64,000 bases of DNA from Ardenticatenales bacterium (GTDB lineage: Bacteria > Chloroflexota > Anaerolineae > Promineifilales > Promineifilaceae), in the NCBI GenBank assembly GCA_020634575.1, contig JACKBM010000013.1, positions 1 through 64,000 of the forward strand. Reading direction: 5' to 3'. Position 1 is the first letter of the stretch. Each line of letters starts with the position of its first letter. This document shows positions 33,643-43,900 of the stretch, one piece after another. Below the pieces are notes generated by a model. That model did not search any database, was not told the origin of the DNA, and worked only from the letters and a program-made list of their open reading frames with translations. Position numbers and translations under genes: made by a program.

Positions 33643-36600
33643 ATGTTCCGGCTCCCATTTCAGACCCACCGCCGATCGTGGCGCCAGCGGATAACCTGGC
33701 TCGCGATCCTGCTCCTGGCCCTTGTGCTGACCACGTCGCTGGATCGGGCGCTGGCCGCTGAGAAGGTGATCACAACGGGCGCCGCCCAACTGGAGGCCCG
33801 CCTGGAAATCGCGCCGGCCAGCGCCGTGCCGGGCGAGACGGTTCAGGTCACCGCCATTATTCACAATTGGGGCGATCTCCCGGCCCCGGCCGATCAGTTC
33901 CAGCTGGTCGTGGCCGATGCGGCCACCGGCCGGATCGTGCCTGAAGCGCTGAGTACTGCGGTGGAGCTACTGGATAATCAGCGGGTGAGCAGCGAAGCGG
34001 TGGTGATACCGGCCGGGGCTGATTACCGCTTCACCACCACGGTCCAGGTGGCCGCAGAGGCGACGGAACCGGTGGAGTTGCGGCTGGAAGGGGTGAACCG
34101 GCCGGTCAGCGCCTTTGGCCTCATCTGGCTGCGGGGCGAAGAGCCCATCACTGTCGCCGCCCCGGAGGCAACGCCGGACGAAGGCGTGGGTGGCTGGGCG
34201 CCACGCCCCTCGGAACCGGTCCCCTCGCTCTTCTCCGGCGCCGCCACCTATTCCTTCCCCTTTGAAACGCCCCCGGCCCGGGCCGGCATCGGCCCCAACC
34301 TTGCCCTTAGCTACGATTCCCGCACCAGCGACGGCGTCATCCAATATGTGGATTCCAACAAGTATGGGGAAGGCTGGTCACTGTCTGGTATCCCGGCCAT
34401 CGTGCGCAACAATGTCCATTATTGTTGGGGCGGGAATTACCAATGGCTCTGTGCCGGCGATGTCAACCTGTTTGATATGGCTGAAGATTTTACCCTGAAT
34501 CTGAATGGCAGCTTCGACCTCAAAAAGACCGCAACAAATGGCTGCGGCACGGATTGCGACCTGTTTGAGGCGGACAATCAGCCCGGCATGCGGCTGGAAC
34601 ATTATCGGACCACAGATTACTGGATTGTCCGTACGGCTGATGGCAATATTTATCGCTTTGGCTATTACGAAGATTCTCAGCAAATTTTGTACCGGGCCCG
34701 CCATGTCAACAATGATCCCAAGAAATTCGCGGTCTACAAATGGTCCCTGGATCGCCTGGTCGATCCGCACAGCAATGAAATGATCATCCTGTACGCGGAC
34801 GACGAGGCCAGTGGCGCCGATGCCTGTCTCAACGGCAGCTGCCGCGAAGTTGATCATTGGCCCGTCACCATCCGTTACAACAACACCATCGCCAATCCGG
34901 ATCGCCAGAATGCAAGCCACTGGAAAGCGGAAGTGAACTTCAGCTGGCAGTCGGTTGGCAACACCGTCAGCGGCGGGGCGCCGATCTTCCGCACCCGCCG
35001 GGCCCTCACCGGCATCGCCATTCGCACCCGTAACGAGGCCGGCGTCTGGTGGGACAAATGGCATTACAATGTCACCCAGCGCGAAATCCCCTGCCCGCCC
35101 GGTGTTGGCGTCTACTGTTCCAACACTGCTGTTCGCCGTGTCATCGACAGTATTCAGCGGGTTGAGAGTACCGGCGCCGCCTGGCCCGCTGTTACCTTCG
35201 AGTACGTGGACCATGGCGTCGGCTGCCAGATCTGCAGCCAGACCGACCCCAACTATTACGTTTACCAATATCCGCATCTGAAACGGGTGCGCAATGGCTA
35301 TGGTGGCGTCTTTGAATTTGACTACGCCAGTGTCGGCGGCAGCCAGGGGCGTACCAGCTGGCGCGTCACAGCCCTGAAAAGCTGGGATGGCGTGGATGAA
35401 GTCTACGGCGTGGATAACCCGACACGCCGCCAGGAATTCAGTTATGGCACAACCTGCTTCCACCAATATTCCAGCGGCTGTTATTCCGGTTCGGGCAGCG
35501 AAAGCTTCATCCTGGTCGGTCATAGCAACACCTATGTCAAGACCTACGAATACAATGGCGCCACCAAGGTGCTGTTAAGCCAGGATCATTACGGCTGGCG
35601 TACCGGGCTACCCCTGCTGAACGGCAAAATGAGCTGGCACTCAACCTTCAGCGACGAAGCCGCCACGCTCCCCTTGCACAGCGTCTCTTATGACTGGTTC
35701 TACAATGATTGGCAATGGGCGGACACCGGTTATGTGGTCTGCCCTCGTACCCAATTTACGGCCAATTGGGCCTGTATGGGTTTTGAGCGCCATCGCTATT
35801 ATGAAGTTGAAGGGAATCAATCCATCTTCAGCCATAGTACCCAGACCTTCTACCGTCGTGAAACGGGCTGGACCGGCGGTCGCCAATGGGGCGTTCTGAG
35901 CCGGGTCGAATATTATGATAAGGAATGGGACGGCAATCTGCTGCAACGGGACGGCCATTTCTATGTCGGCAATACGAGCCAGGCCAACTGGGTCGTGCGC
36001 AAACGCGCCGACGTTGTCTGGCGTGACTGGGGCGACATCTACTATGATGTGGTTTACCTTTGGGGCAGCAACACAGACCCCAACGCGCAAACAGTGGGCC
36101 GTAGTGACCAGTTGACCTGGACCCGCCAGGTTGTCAATGTCCAGGACACCCCGGCCAGCGGCAGCTTCACCTACGAAACAATTGACACCCGCCAGACCTA
36201 TGGCACCTGGGGCTTGCCCAAAGACAGCTATACCTATCTGAACTACGGCCATCACGACATCGTCGTCGATACAGATTGGCTGCCAATGAGCAGCACTGAT
36301 CTGTCGCCCAGCCGGGCCAGCCAGGTCAACCATACGGAATATCGGGACAGCGGCCTGCTGGTGAGCTGGATCGAAAACGACAATAATGACCGTACCACGT
36401 TCAACTATGGTGGGACAACGGCGCTCTATCCCTGGCAACTCACCAGTATGACGGATGCTACCGGCCAACTTGTCACCTACCAGTATGATTCACTGGGCCG
36501 TTTACGCTACACCTTTGGTCCAGAGACCAACTACAGTACCGATCCTTCCAGCGAGTACCGCTATAACTTCTTCAGCGGCGCAACCGCAGCCACACAGGTT

Positions 36601-39600
36601 GTCCAGATCGCCAACCCGACCTTTGCCGGTGGCCAGGATTATGTCAGTAACGGGATCAGAAACCATGTCCGGGCTGACTATGATGGCTTTGGCCAGCCCA
36701 TTAACCAGCGCCAGATCGGCGTGGTCAGCGACCAGACCACGACAGCTGACAAACTCGTGACGGTGCTGGATTACGACGGTCTGGGCCGCACCATCTGCGA
36801 AAGCATCCCCCTGATCCGCACGAGCGGCGATACCGTCAACCCCGCTGCCTGTGCCACGAATGTCCATTCCAGCACCAGCTATGACGCCCTGGGCCGGCCG
36901 GTGACCATCACCGGCGTAGATAATAGAGTCACCACCATCCAATACCTGACGGAGGGGCTGCCCAGTTGGGTCAGTCACAGTTCACTGAATGGGGTCCGCC
37001 AGGAGAAAATAACCGCCGCGGATGGCAGCATCACCTATCGCACCTATGATGTTGAGGGACAATTGGTCTGGATTGGCGAAGTGGAGAGTGACAGCAGTTG
37101 CAGCAACAATGCCCGTCTCCACATTACCCGCTTCACCTATGACACAATTGGCAACGTGACCCTGGTGCGCCGGGGGGCGACGCTCTGCGGCAGCAGCTAC
37201 AGCACCGGCAGCCAGATCAGCACCAGCCTGAGCTATGACAGCGCCGGCCGCCGCCTCAGCCTGAACGACCCGGATATGGGCGTGTGGCAATATGAGTATG
37301 ATCCGGCCGGTCACATCACCCGCCAGGTCAAGGACGCCGCCGCCATCACCTGCGCCGCCTTTGATAATCTCGGCCGGCTGACGGACGAGTGGCAGGTCAG
37401 CAGCGGCAGCTGCGGCGCCATCCCGGCCCAGACCGCCAGCAACTTCCATGCCCACTATGAGTATGTTCTGGACGGCAACGGCCTGGGCCAGGTCGCCAGC
37501 GTCAGCTGGAACCCGGGGCTGCAAGCACAGGGCATCAACGGTGAATTCTCCGACCAGTTCCTGTACGACAGCCGCAACCGGATGGTCCGGCAGATCCGCA
37601 CCCTCAACGGGCAGCAGTTCGTCAGCGAAATCCTGGCCTTTGACCGGCTGAATCGGCCGCTAAGCCTGCGCAACCCGGGTGGCGAAATCGTCACCGAAAG
37701 CTACGATTTCTTTGGCAGTGACACGCTGTCGGTCAACGGCCAGGCGCTGGTGACCGGGACCACCCACAACTACCGTGGCCAGCCCAGCCGGCTTGACCGG
37801 GGCAACGGCAGCTACACCACCTACGGCTACTGGGGCAGCGGCCGCCGCTACCAACTGCAGAATGCCGACAGTTACCTGGGCAATGGCAGCCAGATCCAGG
37901 ATTACTACTACGATTACGATGCCGTTGGCCGAATCAATGTCCTGAATGCGACGGTAAATGGCGCCAACGATTCCTGGACTTACAGCTATGACTCGCTGGG
38001 CCGGTTACGCACAGCCAACCCGGGGGATACATCAGGTAGTCTGACCTTCAGCTACGACAATCTGAGCAACCTGGTCTCGGTGACCGGCTTCCTCGGCAGC
38101 ATCAGCTACACGGCTGAGCCGGGTTACCCCCATGCCGTGGGTACCATGACCATGGCCGGGAACACGTACCAGTTTGGTTACGACCCTGTGGGGCAGATGA
38201 CCCATCGGGAAGGACCGGCCGGTAGCTTCAACCAGGCCTTTGATGCCTTCGGGAATCTCTCGTCGGTAGCTGAAGTGGGCGGCGAAACCACCTACTTCGC
38301 CTACGATGCCGCCGGGCAGCGCGTTCTCACCCTGCATGGGGACGGCTCGCGCACCTTCACCCCCTTCGCCGGCTACGAAGTTGAGGTAACGTCAGGCACC
38401 GTCGCGGAGCCGACCATCACCCCGACCTTTACGCCAACGCCAACGGGCACCGCGACCAGCACAGCGACAGCAACGGCTACGCCGACCAGTACAGCCACAG
38501 CCACAGCGACCGCCACACCGGGCGGCGGCGGTGGCGGTCCGGCGGCGCCGACTAACCTGTCCGCCATCAGCGTCACGGGCCAGAACCGGCTGCGGTGGGA
38601 TGCAGTAGCCGGGGCCACAAGTTACAACATCTATAAAGGCAGCAGCGCCGGCGGCCCGTTTGCTTTGCTCCAGAGTGGGCTGACAGCAACGGCGGCGACG
38701 GACAATGGCGGCGTAGTGGGTGAGTTCTATTACGTCACCGCGCTCAATGCCAATGGTGAAAGTGCGCCATCCAACATCGCGGAGGCGACCACCCTGGGCG
38801 GCGGTTGTGGGCGCAATTGCAGCAGCCCGGGCCTGCCCATTCTGGACGACCGGCCGGAACAGGCCACTGCGCCCGAAGCCGTCCCGGCAATGCCGGCGCT
38901 CCTGGCCAGTGTCCCGGCGGAGGTGATGGGTGAAACCGGCCGGGTGACCGACCTGACTCATGTTCCCCAGACCATCACGCTCAGCCGTAGTTACCAGAAC
39001 CCGGTGGTCCTGGCCCAGCCTCATTCCCACAATGGCGAGGATTCGCTGATCCGCATCACCAATGTGACGGCCAATAGCTTCACGATGTTTGTCCACGAGG
39101 CGCCGGATAAGGATGGCAGCCATACCACAGAAACGGTGAGTTACCTGGTTGTGGAGGCGGGGCGCTGGCAGCTGGCCGATGGCCGTTGGCTGGAGGCGGG
39201 GCTGGCCTGGAGCGGGGCGACGTTGGGGGCGGTACCGGCCGGTTGGCAGGCGATCCAATACAGCCTGCCCTTCGCCGGCACGCCGGCGCTCTTCACCCAG
39301 GTCCAGAGCAACAACGATCCTCATTGGGTCACGACCCGCCAGCAGAACAGCGGCGGCAGCGGCTTTGAAGTCGCGCTGCAGGAAGATGATGCCCAGGCTC
39401 AGCCGCACGGGCTGGAAACGATCGGCTGGCTGGCCATCGAGACCGGGGCCGGCGCCTGGAGCGGGCGCAACCTGAGCGTCGGCTTCACCGGCGATGCCGT
39501 CACCCACGTCTGGTACACCATCAACTTCAGCGGTGGCCAGTTCACATCAGCTCCGCGGCTGCTGGCCAGTATGCAAACGACTGACGGCGGCGACAGCGCC

Positions 39601-40857
39601 CATCTGCGCTATCGCAATCTGGGGGCCGGCAGCGTGGAGCTGGAGATCGAGGAGGACACAACCGAAGACAGTGAGATAGACCACACCACGGAAAACGTGG
39701 CCTGGCTGGCTATCGCCGGCGACGGGCAGCTGCAGGCCGCACCGGCCAGCACCGTCCGGGTCAGCTACAGCTTCGGCGGCCAGGCTGTCGCCCTGCGCCT
39801 GATCGGCAGCAGTGCTGAGGAAGGGTTGTACTACCTGCACCGGGATCACCTGGGCAGCGTGGTGCTGCAAAGCGATGCGGCCGGCGCCGTTGTCAGCGGC
39901 AGCCGCAACCGGTACCTGCCCTTTGGCGGCTACCGCGAGGCGGCAACCGTCGACATCAGCAGCCGCGGCTACACCGACCACGAGCACAATGACGACCTCG
40001 GCCTCATCTACATGAACGCCCGCTACTACGACCCCGCCCTGCGCCGCTTCATCAGCGCGGACACGATTGTGCCAGGGCCTGAAGCACCTGCTTCCTATAA
40101 TCGCTATTCGTATGTCACTAATTCACCAGTTTCTCTGGCCGATCCTACGGGCCACGCCCCGGCAGCATCCAGCAAGAAGGATGTCGACGATGTCGTGGAT
40201 GTCATCGACGTCATCAGGAAGTTTGTTCAAGCATCTATCAAAGTTGTTGCATCTAGTGGGGGCACGAAATGGCACCATCGAGCGGTTGCCGGGGTTGCTG
40301 AAGGCGCTGACATGGCCGTTGCCATTGTCATAGATGCTTATGACCAGGCCAATATCCAGCAAGCTCTCACAGCTGGCGATATCTCGCCAGCGCAAAGTGC
40401 AATTCTGAGTGACTACGCTCACGCACAGGTCTTCGCTGAAGGTGTCACGTCATTTGCCTCATTTTATACTCTCAAAGTTCACCCTGTAGGACCTGGGCTG
40501 TTTGATGTGTATAACGAGGCTCTTGGCATTTACTACCCTTCGGAAGAGACCATCGCACAGTCAACCGCAATCTGGACCACCGTTCTCTGGCCCACTGATA
40601 CCGGACAAACCAATGCGCAGGGCGAAACCATCACCTCACGTGATGTAGCTCTTGACGAAATGGGCTACGGTTGGCTCAATGACGTTAGCGAGTTACCTCA
40701 GATGTTCGTAGACTCTGTTGAACAAAATGGCTTCTTTGAAACTATCGGCAATCTGGATAGTGCGGTCAGACCGGCAGGGCAGGATCCCATTGGCACCTTC
40801 ATTGCACCAATCTTCTCAGATGCGTTCGATGATGTTCGTAACTTCTTTAATAACTAG
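33643..40857 (+). CDS. secreted RHS/YD-repeat protein with variable C-terminal tip
   Basis: A 2404-residue exported protein. ATG 33643 has AAGGAGG upstream. A signal peptide covers residues 1-38 (hydrophobic 17-33, ALA cleavage site). SpvB-like beta-rich sequence fills the N-terminal half. YD repeats run from about residue 930 to 1580 (YEYDPAGHITRQVKD, YSYDSLGRLRTANPGD). A Thr/Pro linker at about 1590-1625 and a fibronectin type III domain (about 1636-1716) interrupt the repeat region. The RHS core ends at residues 2050-2171 with DHLGSVV, YMNARYYDPALRRFISAD and DPTGH. The last 233 residues form the tip, which is AT-richer and shows no motif I recognise. RHS proteins encapsulate and release C-terminal toxins; that role is plausible here. 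No immunity gene follows on the same strand. Confidence 0.9.
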   Translation: MFRLPFQTHRRSWRQRITWLAILLLALVLTTSLDRALAAEKVITTGAAQLEARLEIAPASAVPGETVQVTAIIHNWGDLPAPADQFQLVVADAATGRIVPEALSTAVELLDNQRVSSEAVVIPAGADYRFTTTVQVAAEATEPVELRLEGVNRPVSAFGLIWLRGEEPITVAAPEATPDEGVGGWAPRPSEPVPSLFSGAATYSFPFETPPARAGIGPNLALSYDSRTSDGVIQYVDSNKYGEGWSLSGIPAIVRNNVHYCWGGNYQWLCAGDVNLFDMAEDFTLNLNGSFDLKKTATNGCGTDCDLFEADNQPGMRLEHYRTTDYWIVRTADGNIYRFGYYEDSQQILYRARHVNNDPKKFAVYKWSLDRLVDPHSNEMIILYADDEASGADACLNGSCREVDHWPVTIRYNNTIANPDRQNASHWKAEVNFSWQSVGNTVSGGAPIFRTRRALTGIAIRTRNEAGVWWDKWHYNVTQREIPCPPGVGVYCSNTAVRRVIDSIQRVESTGAAWPAVTFEYVDHGVGCQICSQTDPNYYVYQYPHLKRVRNGYGGVFEFDYASVGGSQGRTSWRVTALKSWDGVDEVYGVDNPTRRQEFSYGTTCFHQYSSGCYSGSGSESFILVGHSNTYVKTYEYNGATKVLLSQDHYGWRTGLPLLNGKMSWHSTFSDEAATLPLHSVSYDWFYNDWQWADTGYVVCPRTQFTANWACMGFERHRYYEVEGNQSIFSHSTQTFYRRETGWTGGRQWGVLSRVEYYDKEWDGNLLQRDGHFYVGNTSQANWVVRKRADVVWRDWGDIYYDVVYLWGSNTDPNAQTVGRSDQLTWTRQVVNVQDTPASGSFTYETIDTRQTYGTWGLPKDSYTYLNYGHHDIVVDTDWLPMSSTDLSPSRASQVNHTEYRDSGLLVSWIENDNNDRTTFNYGGTTALYPWQLTSMTDATGQLVTYQYDSLGRLRYTFGPETNYSTDPSSEYRYNFFSGATAATQVVQIANPTFAGGQDYVSNGIRNHVRADYDGFGQPINQRQIGVVSDQTTTADKLVTVLDYDGLGRTICESIPLIRTSGDTVNPAACATNVHSSTSYDALGRPVTITGVDNRVTTIQYLTEGLPSWVSHSSLNGVRQEKITAADGSITYRTYDVEGQLVWIGEVESDSSCSNNARLHITRFTYDTIGNVTLVRRGATLCGSSYSTGSQISTSLSYDSAGRRLSLNDPDMGVWQYEYDPAGHITRQVKDAAAITCAAFDNLGRLTDEWQVSSGSCGAIPAQTASNFHAHYEYVLDGNGLGQVASVSWNPGLQAQGINGEFSDQFLYDSRNRMVRQIRTLNGQQFVSEILAFDRLNRPLSLRNPGGEIVTESYDFFGSDTLSVNGQALVTGTTHNYRGQPSRLDRGNGSYTTYGYWGSGRRYQLQNADSYLGNGSQIQDYYYDYDAVGRINVLNATVNGANDSWTYSYDSLGRLRTANPGDTSGSLTFSYDNLSNLVSVTGFLGSISYTAEPGYPHAVGTMTMAGNTYQFGYDPVGQMTHREGPAGSFNQAFDAFGNLSSVAEVGGETTYFAYDAAGQRVLTLHGDGSRTFTPFAGYEVEVTSGTVAEPTITPTFTPTPTGTATSTATATATPTSTATATATATPGGGGGGPAAPTNLSAISVTGQNRLRWDAVAGATSYNIYKGSSAGGPFALLQSGLTATAATDNGGVVGEFYYVTALNANGESAPSNIAEATTLGGGCGRNCSSPGLPILDDRPEQATAPEAVPAMPALLASVPAEVMGETGRVTDLTHVPQTITLSRSYQNPVVLAQPHSHNGEDSLIRITNVTANSFTMFVHEAPDKDGSHTTETVSYLVVEAGRWQLADGRWLEAGLAWSGATLGAVPAGWQAIQYSLPFAGTPALFTQVQSNNDPHWVTTRQQNSGGSGFEVALQEDDAQAQPHGLETIGWLAIETGAGAWSGRNLSVGFTGDAVTHVWYTINFSGGQFTSAPRLLASMQTTDGGDSAHLRYRNLGAGSVELEIEEDTTEDSEIDHTTENVAWLAIAGDGQLQAAPASTVRVSYSFGGQAVALRLIGSSAEEGLYYLHRDHLGSVVLQSDAAGAVVSGSRNRYLPFGGYREAATVDISSRGYTDHEHNDDLGLIYMNARYYDPALRRFISADTIVPGPEAPASYNRYSYVTNSPVSLADPTGHAPAASSKKDVDDVVDVIDVIRKFVQASIKVVASSGGTKWHHRAVAGVAEGADMAVAIVIDAYDQANIQQALTAGDISPAQSAILSDYAHAQVFAEGVTSFASFYTLKVHPVGPGLFDVYNEALGIYYPSEETIAQSTAIWTTVLWPTDTGQTNAQGETITSRDVALDEMGYGWLNDVSELPQMFVDSVEQNGFFETIGNLDSAVRPAGQDPIGTFIAPIFSDAFDDVRNFFNN

Positions 40858-40861
40858 CTAG

Positions 40862-40900
40862 AGGGGTAGGCCCCAACCCGACGGGTTGGGGCCTACCCCT
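40862..40900. repeat. perfect 18-bp hairpin of the ACCCGTCGGGT family between convergent genes
   Basis: Arms 40862-40879 and 40883-40900 pair perfectly around GAC. It lies five bases after the RHS stop and ten before the end of the convergent FG-GAP gene, so it could terminate both transcripts, though no T tract follows. Confidence 0.8.
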
Positions 40901-40909
40901 CACCCTCCC

Positions 40910-43900
40910 CTACTCCTCACGGCGCGGCGTATCCGCCACCGGTGGCGCCGCCACAACCGGCCCCACCACAATCGGCAGATAAACACGGTGATGGGGCGGC
41001 GTAACGCCCAGCGATATCGCCCAATCGTCAAAGGTCATCCCGGCGTAGGCTTGCAGGTTGTTGGTTTCGGTTAGCTTCTGCTGGATGGCGGCGGCGAGTT
41101 CCGGGCTGCCGGCGGCAGCCAGCCGCTGCCAGATGTCCAGAGCGTCGGCCAGCATCGGCTGGGTAAGGCTGATGGTGTCGCCACGCCCCTCGACGAAGGC
41201 GGTTAGCCCAGGCATAAACTGCTGTAAGGAGCGGTAACTATCCCAGAGCAAATCGGTGTCCGCCAGGGCCAACGCCCCCATCTCCATGGCGTGCTGCCGG
41301 TAGAGCTGGGCCAGCTCATGCCCTGTTGGCGAGGTGTCGAACAGCGGGGTGAGCCGGGCGAAGGTGGCAAAGTCTCCGTCCAGGGGGGCGGGAATCGACG
41401 GTGCTTCACCTCTTGTCTGGTTGATCTCCAGACACCAGCCAAAGGGTATCCGGTTGTCGTAACCATTGTCATCATCCGTGTCCTGGGCGGGATTGAGCGG
41501 GTTGTAGGGTGGCAGCTCGGTCAGCGGGCTGGCGCGATAGGCGAGCTGCAACCCGTCGAGATTGTCGACAAAGGCGACCAGCGGCCGGCTGGTACCGCCG
41601 CCATTGTTGGTGGACAACGCCAGGGCGACATCGCCGATGAATGGCGGCGTCGCGCCCCGGATGGTCTCCAGCTGCCATTGGCCATCGACCAGAGCCGCCA
41701 GGTAGAGCGCATCGTCGGCGCCGCCCGTGGCGAAGGCGATGCGCGGGTGCAGCGGCGAGCCGAGGCCCAACTCCAGGTGCAGGCTGTTAACCCGGCCAGG
41801 CGCCGCGGCGGCAGGCTGATGGTGCCAGCCGCTTTCGTCCTCGTAGGCAAACCAGATGGTGTCGTCGTCATCGTTGACGTAGGCGACGGCGGCGAAATAG
41901 CCGCCGCTGATGATCTCCAGGGAGTTGAGCCGGCCCATGGCGGCATTCTGACCGGCGAGGACGACATCGCTCTGCCAGCCGCCGGCCCAATGCGCCAGGC
42001 GCAGATCCTCATTCAAGCCATCGAAATAGGTCACGAAATATTCATTGCCGCCCGCCCAGCCGCCGGACAGAGCGCCACTGGCCGCATCCAGGGATGGCGC
42101 CAGGGTGTTGGCCGACAGCTGCCAGGCGCCGCCGACCTGTTGGGCCATTTTGATCTGCTGGTTAGTCGCATCCCAATAGGCGATCACCGCCCCCTGATTA
42201 CTGAAATACAGCTCATTGTGCCGGCCGACATCCCCAGCCGAATCCACCAGCTCGACCTGCCAGCCCGTCGCTGTTTGCCTGGCATAGTACAAATCACGGT
42301 TGCCCGGTTCATAGAAGCTAACATGAGCCAGACCGAGGCCGTCCCGGCGCAAGCTACTCTGGGCAAATGATCCGCCGGCCGCCCCAATTGTCTCGCTCAG
42401 CCAGGCGCCATCGAACGCGGCATACTGAAGCGGGTTCAGCGGGGCCGGCTGGTAGCTGAGGTGGACCCGATCATTGCCCGGCGCCGTGTAAAGTGAAGGA
42501 AGGGCTGCCGCCGGATTGCTGTCGGCAACAGTAAAACCCCAGGCCGCCTGGTAGCGAGCCAGGTAGATATCCTGATCGCTGCCCGCCTGCCAGGTCAGCT
42601 GCAGTACATCGTCCGGCGTGATGGTAAAGCCGAGATTCGTATATCCAATGGCGTCGCCGGTAACAACCACACCAGGGGTCCAGGCCGAACCGGCCGGTGG
42701 CCCATAAAACAGCGCCGGCGCCCCATTATCCGGCGCCAGCAGCGCCAGGTGGAGTTCATCCTGGCTGTCCAGGGCGGCTACCATCTTTGTCAGGCCGGCA
42801 ACAGGCGCCGGGGCCGGCAGCGTGGTCCAGCTGGCGCCATCCAGCCGCAGATGTTCGATGGTGTTCTGGTCCGGCCGGTAATACACCAGATGAGGCCGCG
42901 CCTGGCTATCCAGCAGGAGCTGCGCGTGTTGGATGGCGCCGGCCGCAGCCACCACCTGAACCGTCCAGTTACCGCCTGTCTCGCGCGCATACCGTAGCTC
43001 GTCCTGGGCGCCAGCCGAGACATACGACACATAGAGATCGCCGGCCGAATCCCGTTCTAGATCCAAATCCCGAGGATCGCTGGCCCCGGCGTCGATAATT
43101 GTGCGCACAAGCGTATCAGACCGCCCGTAAGCCACTTCGTCCGGTCGCGTGTAGACAAACTGGCGCAACAGAGGCGCGCGCAACGGCGTCACATGGCGCA
43201 CAGCCGTGATATCGGACAGATTCAGCCCCAACGGGGAGCGTTGCACCCGTTCGCCATCCCAATACAGGTTGAAGAAAAACGAACCACCGCCCCGGCTGCC
43301 CACAAACTCAAAACCGGCCAGCACATCAAAGCCGCCCTCAGGCAGGGCATACAACGAGTAGAGCCTGGCGGCGTACTCGTCCCGGGGCTGATTGTCCCCC
43401 CGGGCGCTGGCCCAGTTCAGGCCATTCCAGAAGCTGAAGTAAGTCTGGGCCGAATCAAGATAGGCGAGCAAGGGACGACCGGCCGGATCCTGAACCAGCA
43501 ACGTCTGGGCATCGTCCGGGCCGAAGTTGCGCACCCGCTCAATTTGCCAGCCGGTCTGACCGGCCGGTGCCGGTGTTGGCAGCGGCACGGTGGCCGTCGG
43601 GGTCGGCGTCACGCCGCCGCCAGAGCCATTCAACCAGACCCGGTTGGCTTCGCCACCGCCGGGAATCACGGCTCCATTGGCCACAAAAGCGTCCCGGTCC
43701 CCATCGCCGTCCAGGTCGCCAAGGGCGACGGCGAAGGAGCGGGCGCTGCCCAGCTGCTGGCCGGTGGTCGTGAAGCTGCCAGCGCCGTCATTCAACCAGA
43801 CCTGATTGGCCCCATCCGTCACGATGAAGGCATCCTGGTCGCCATCGTTATCCAGGTCGGCCAGATCCAGGTTGTAGCCGGTGCCAAAGCTGCTCCCGGC

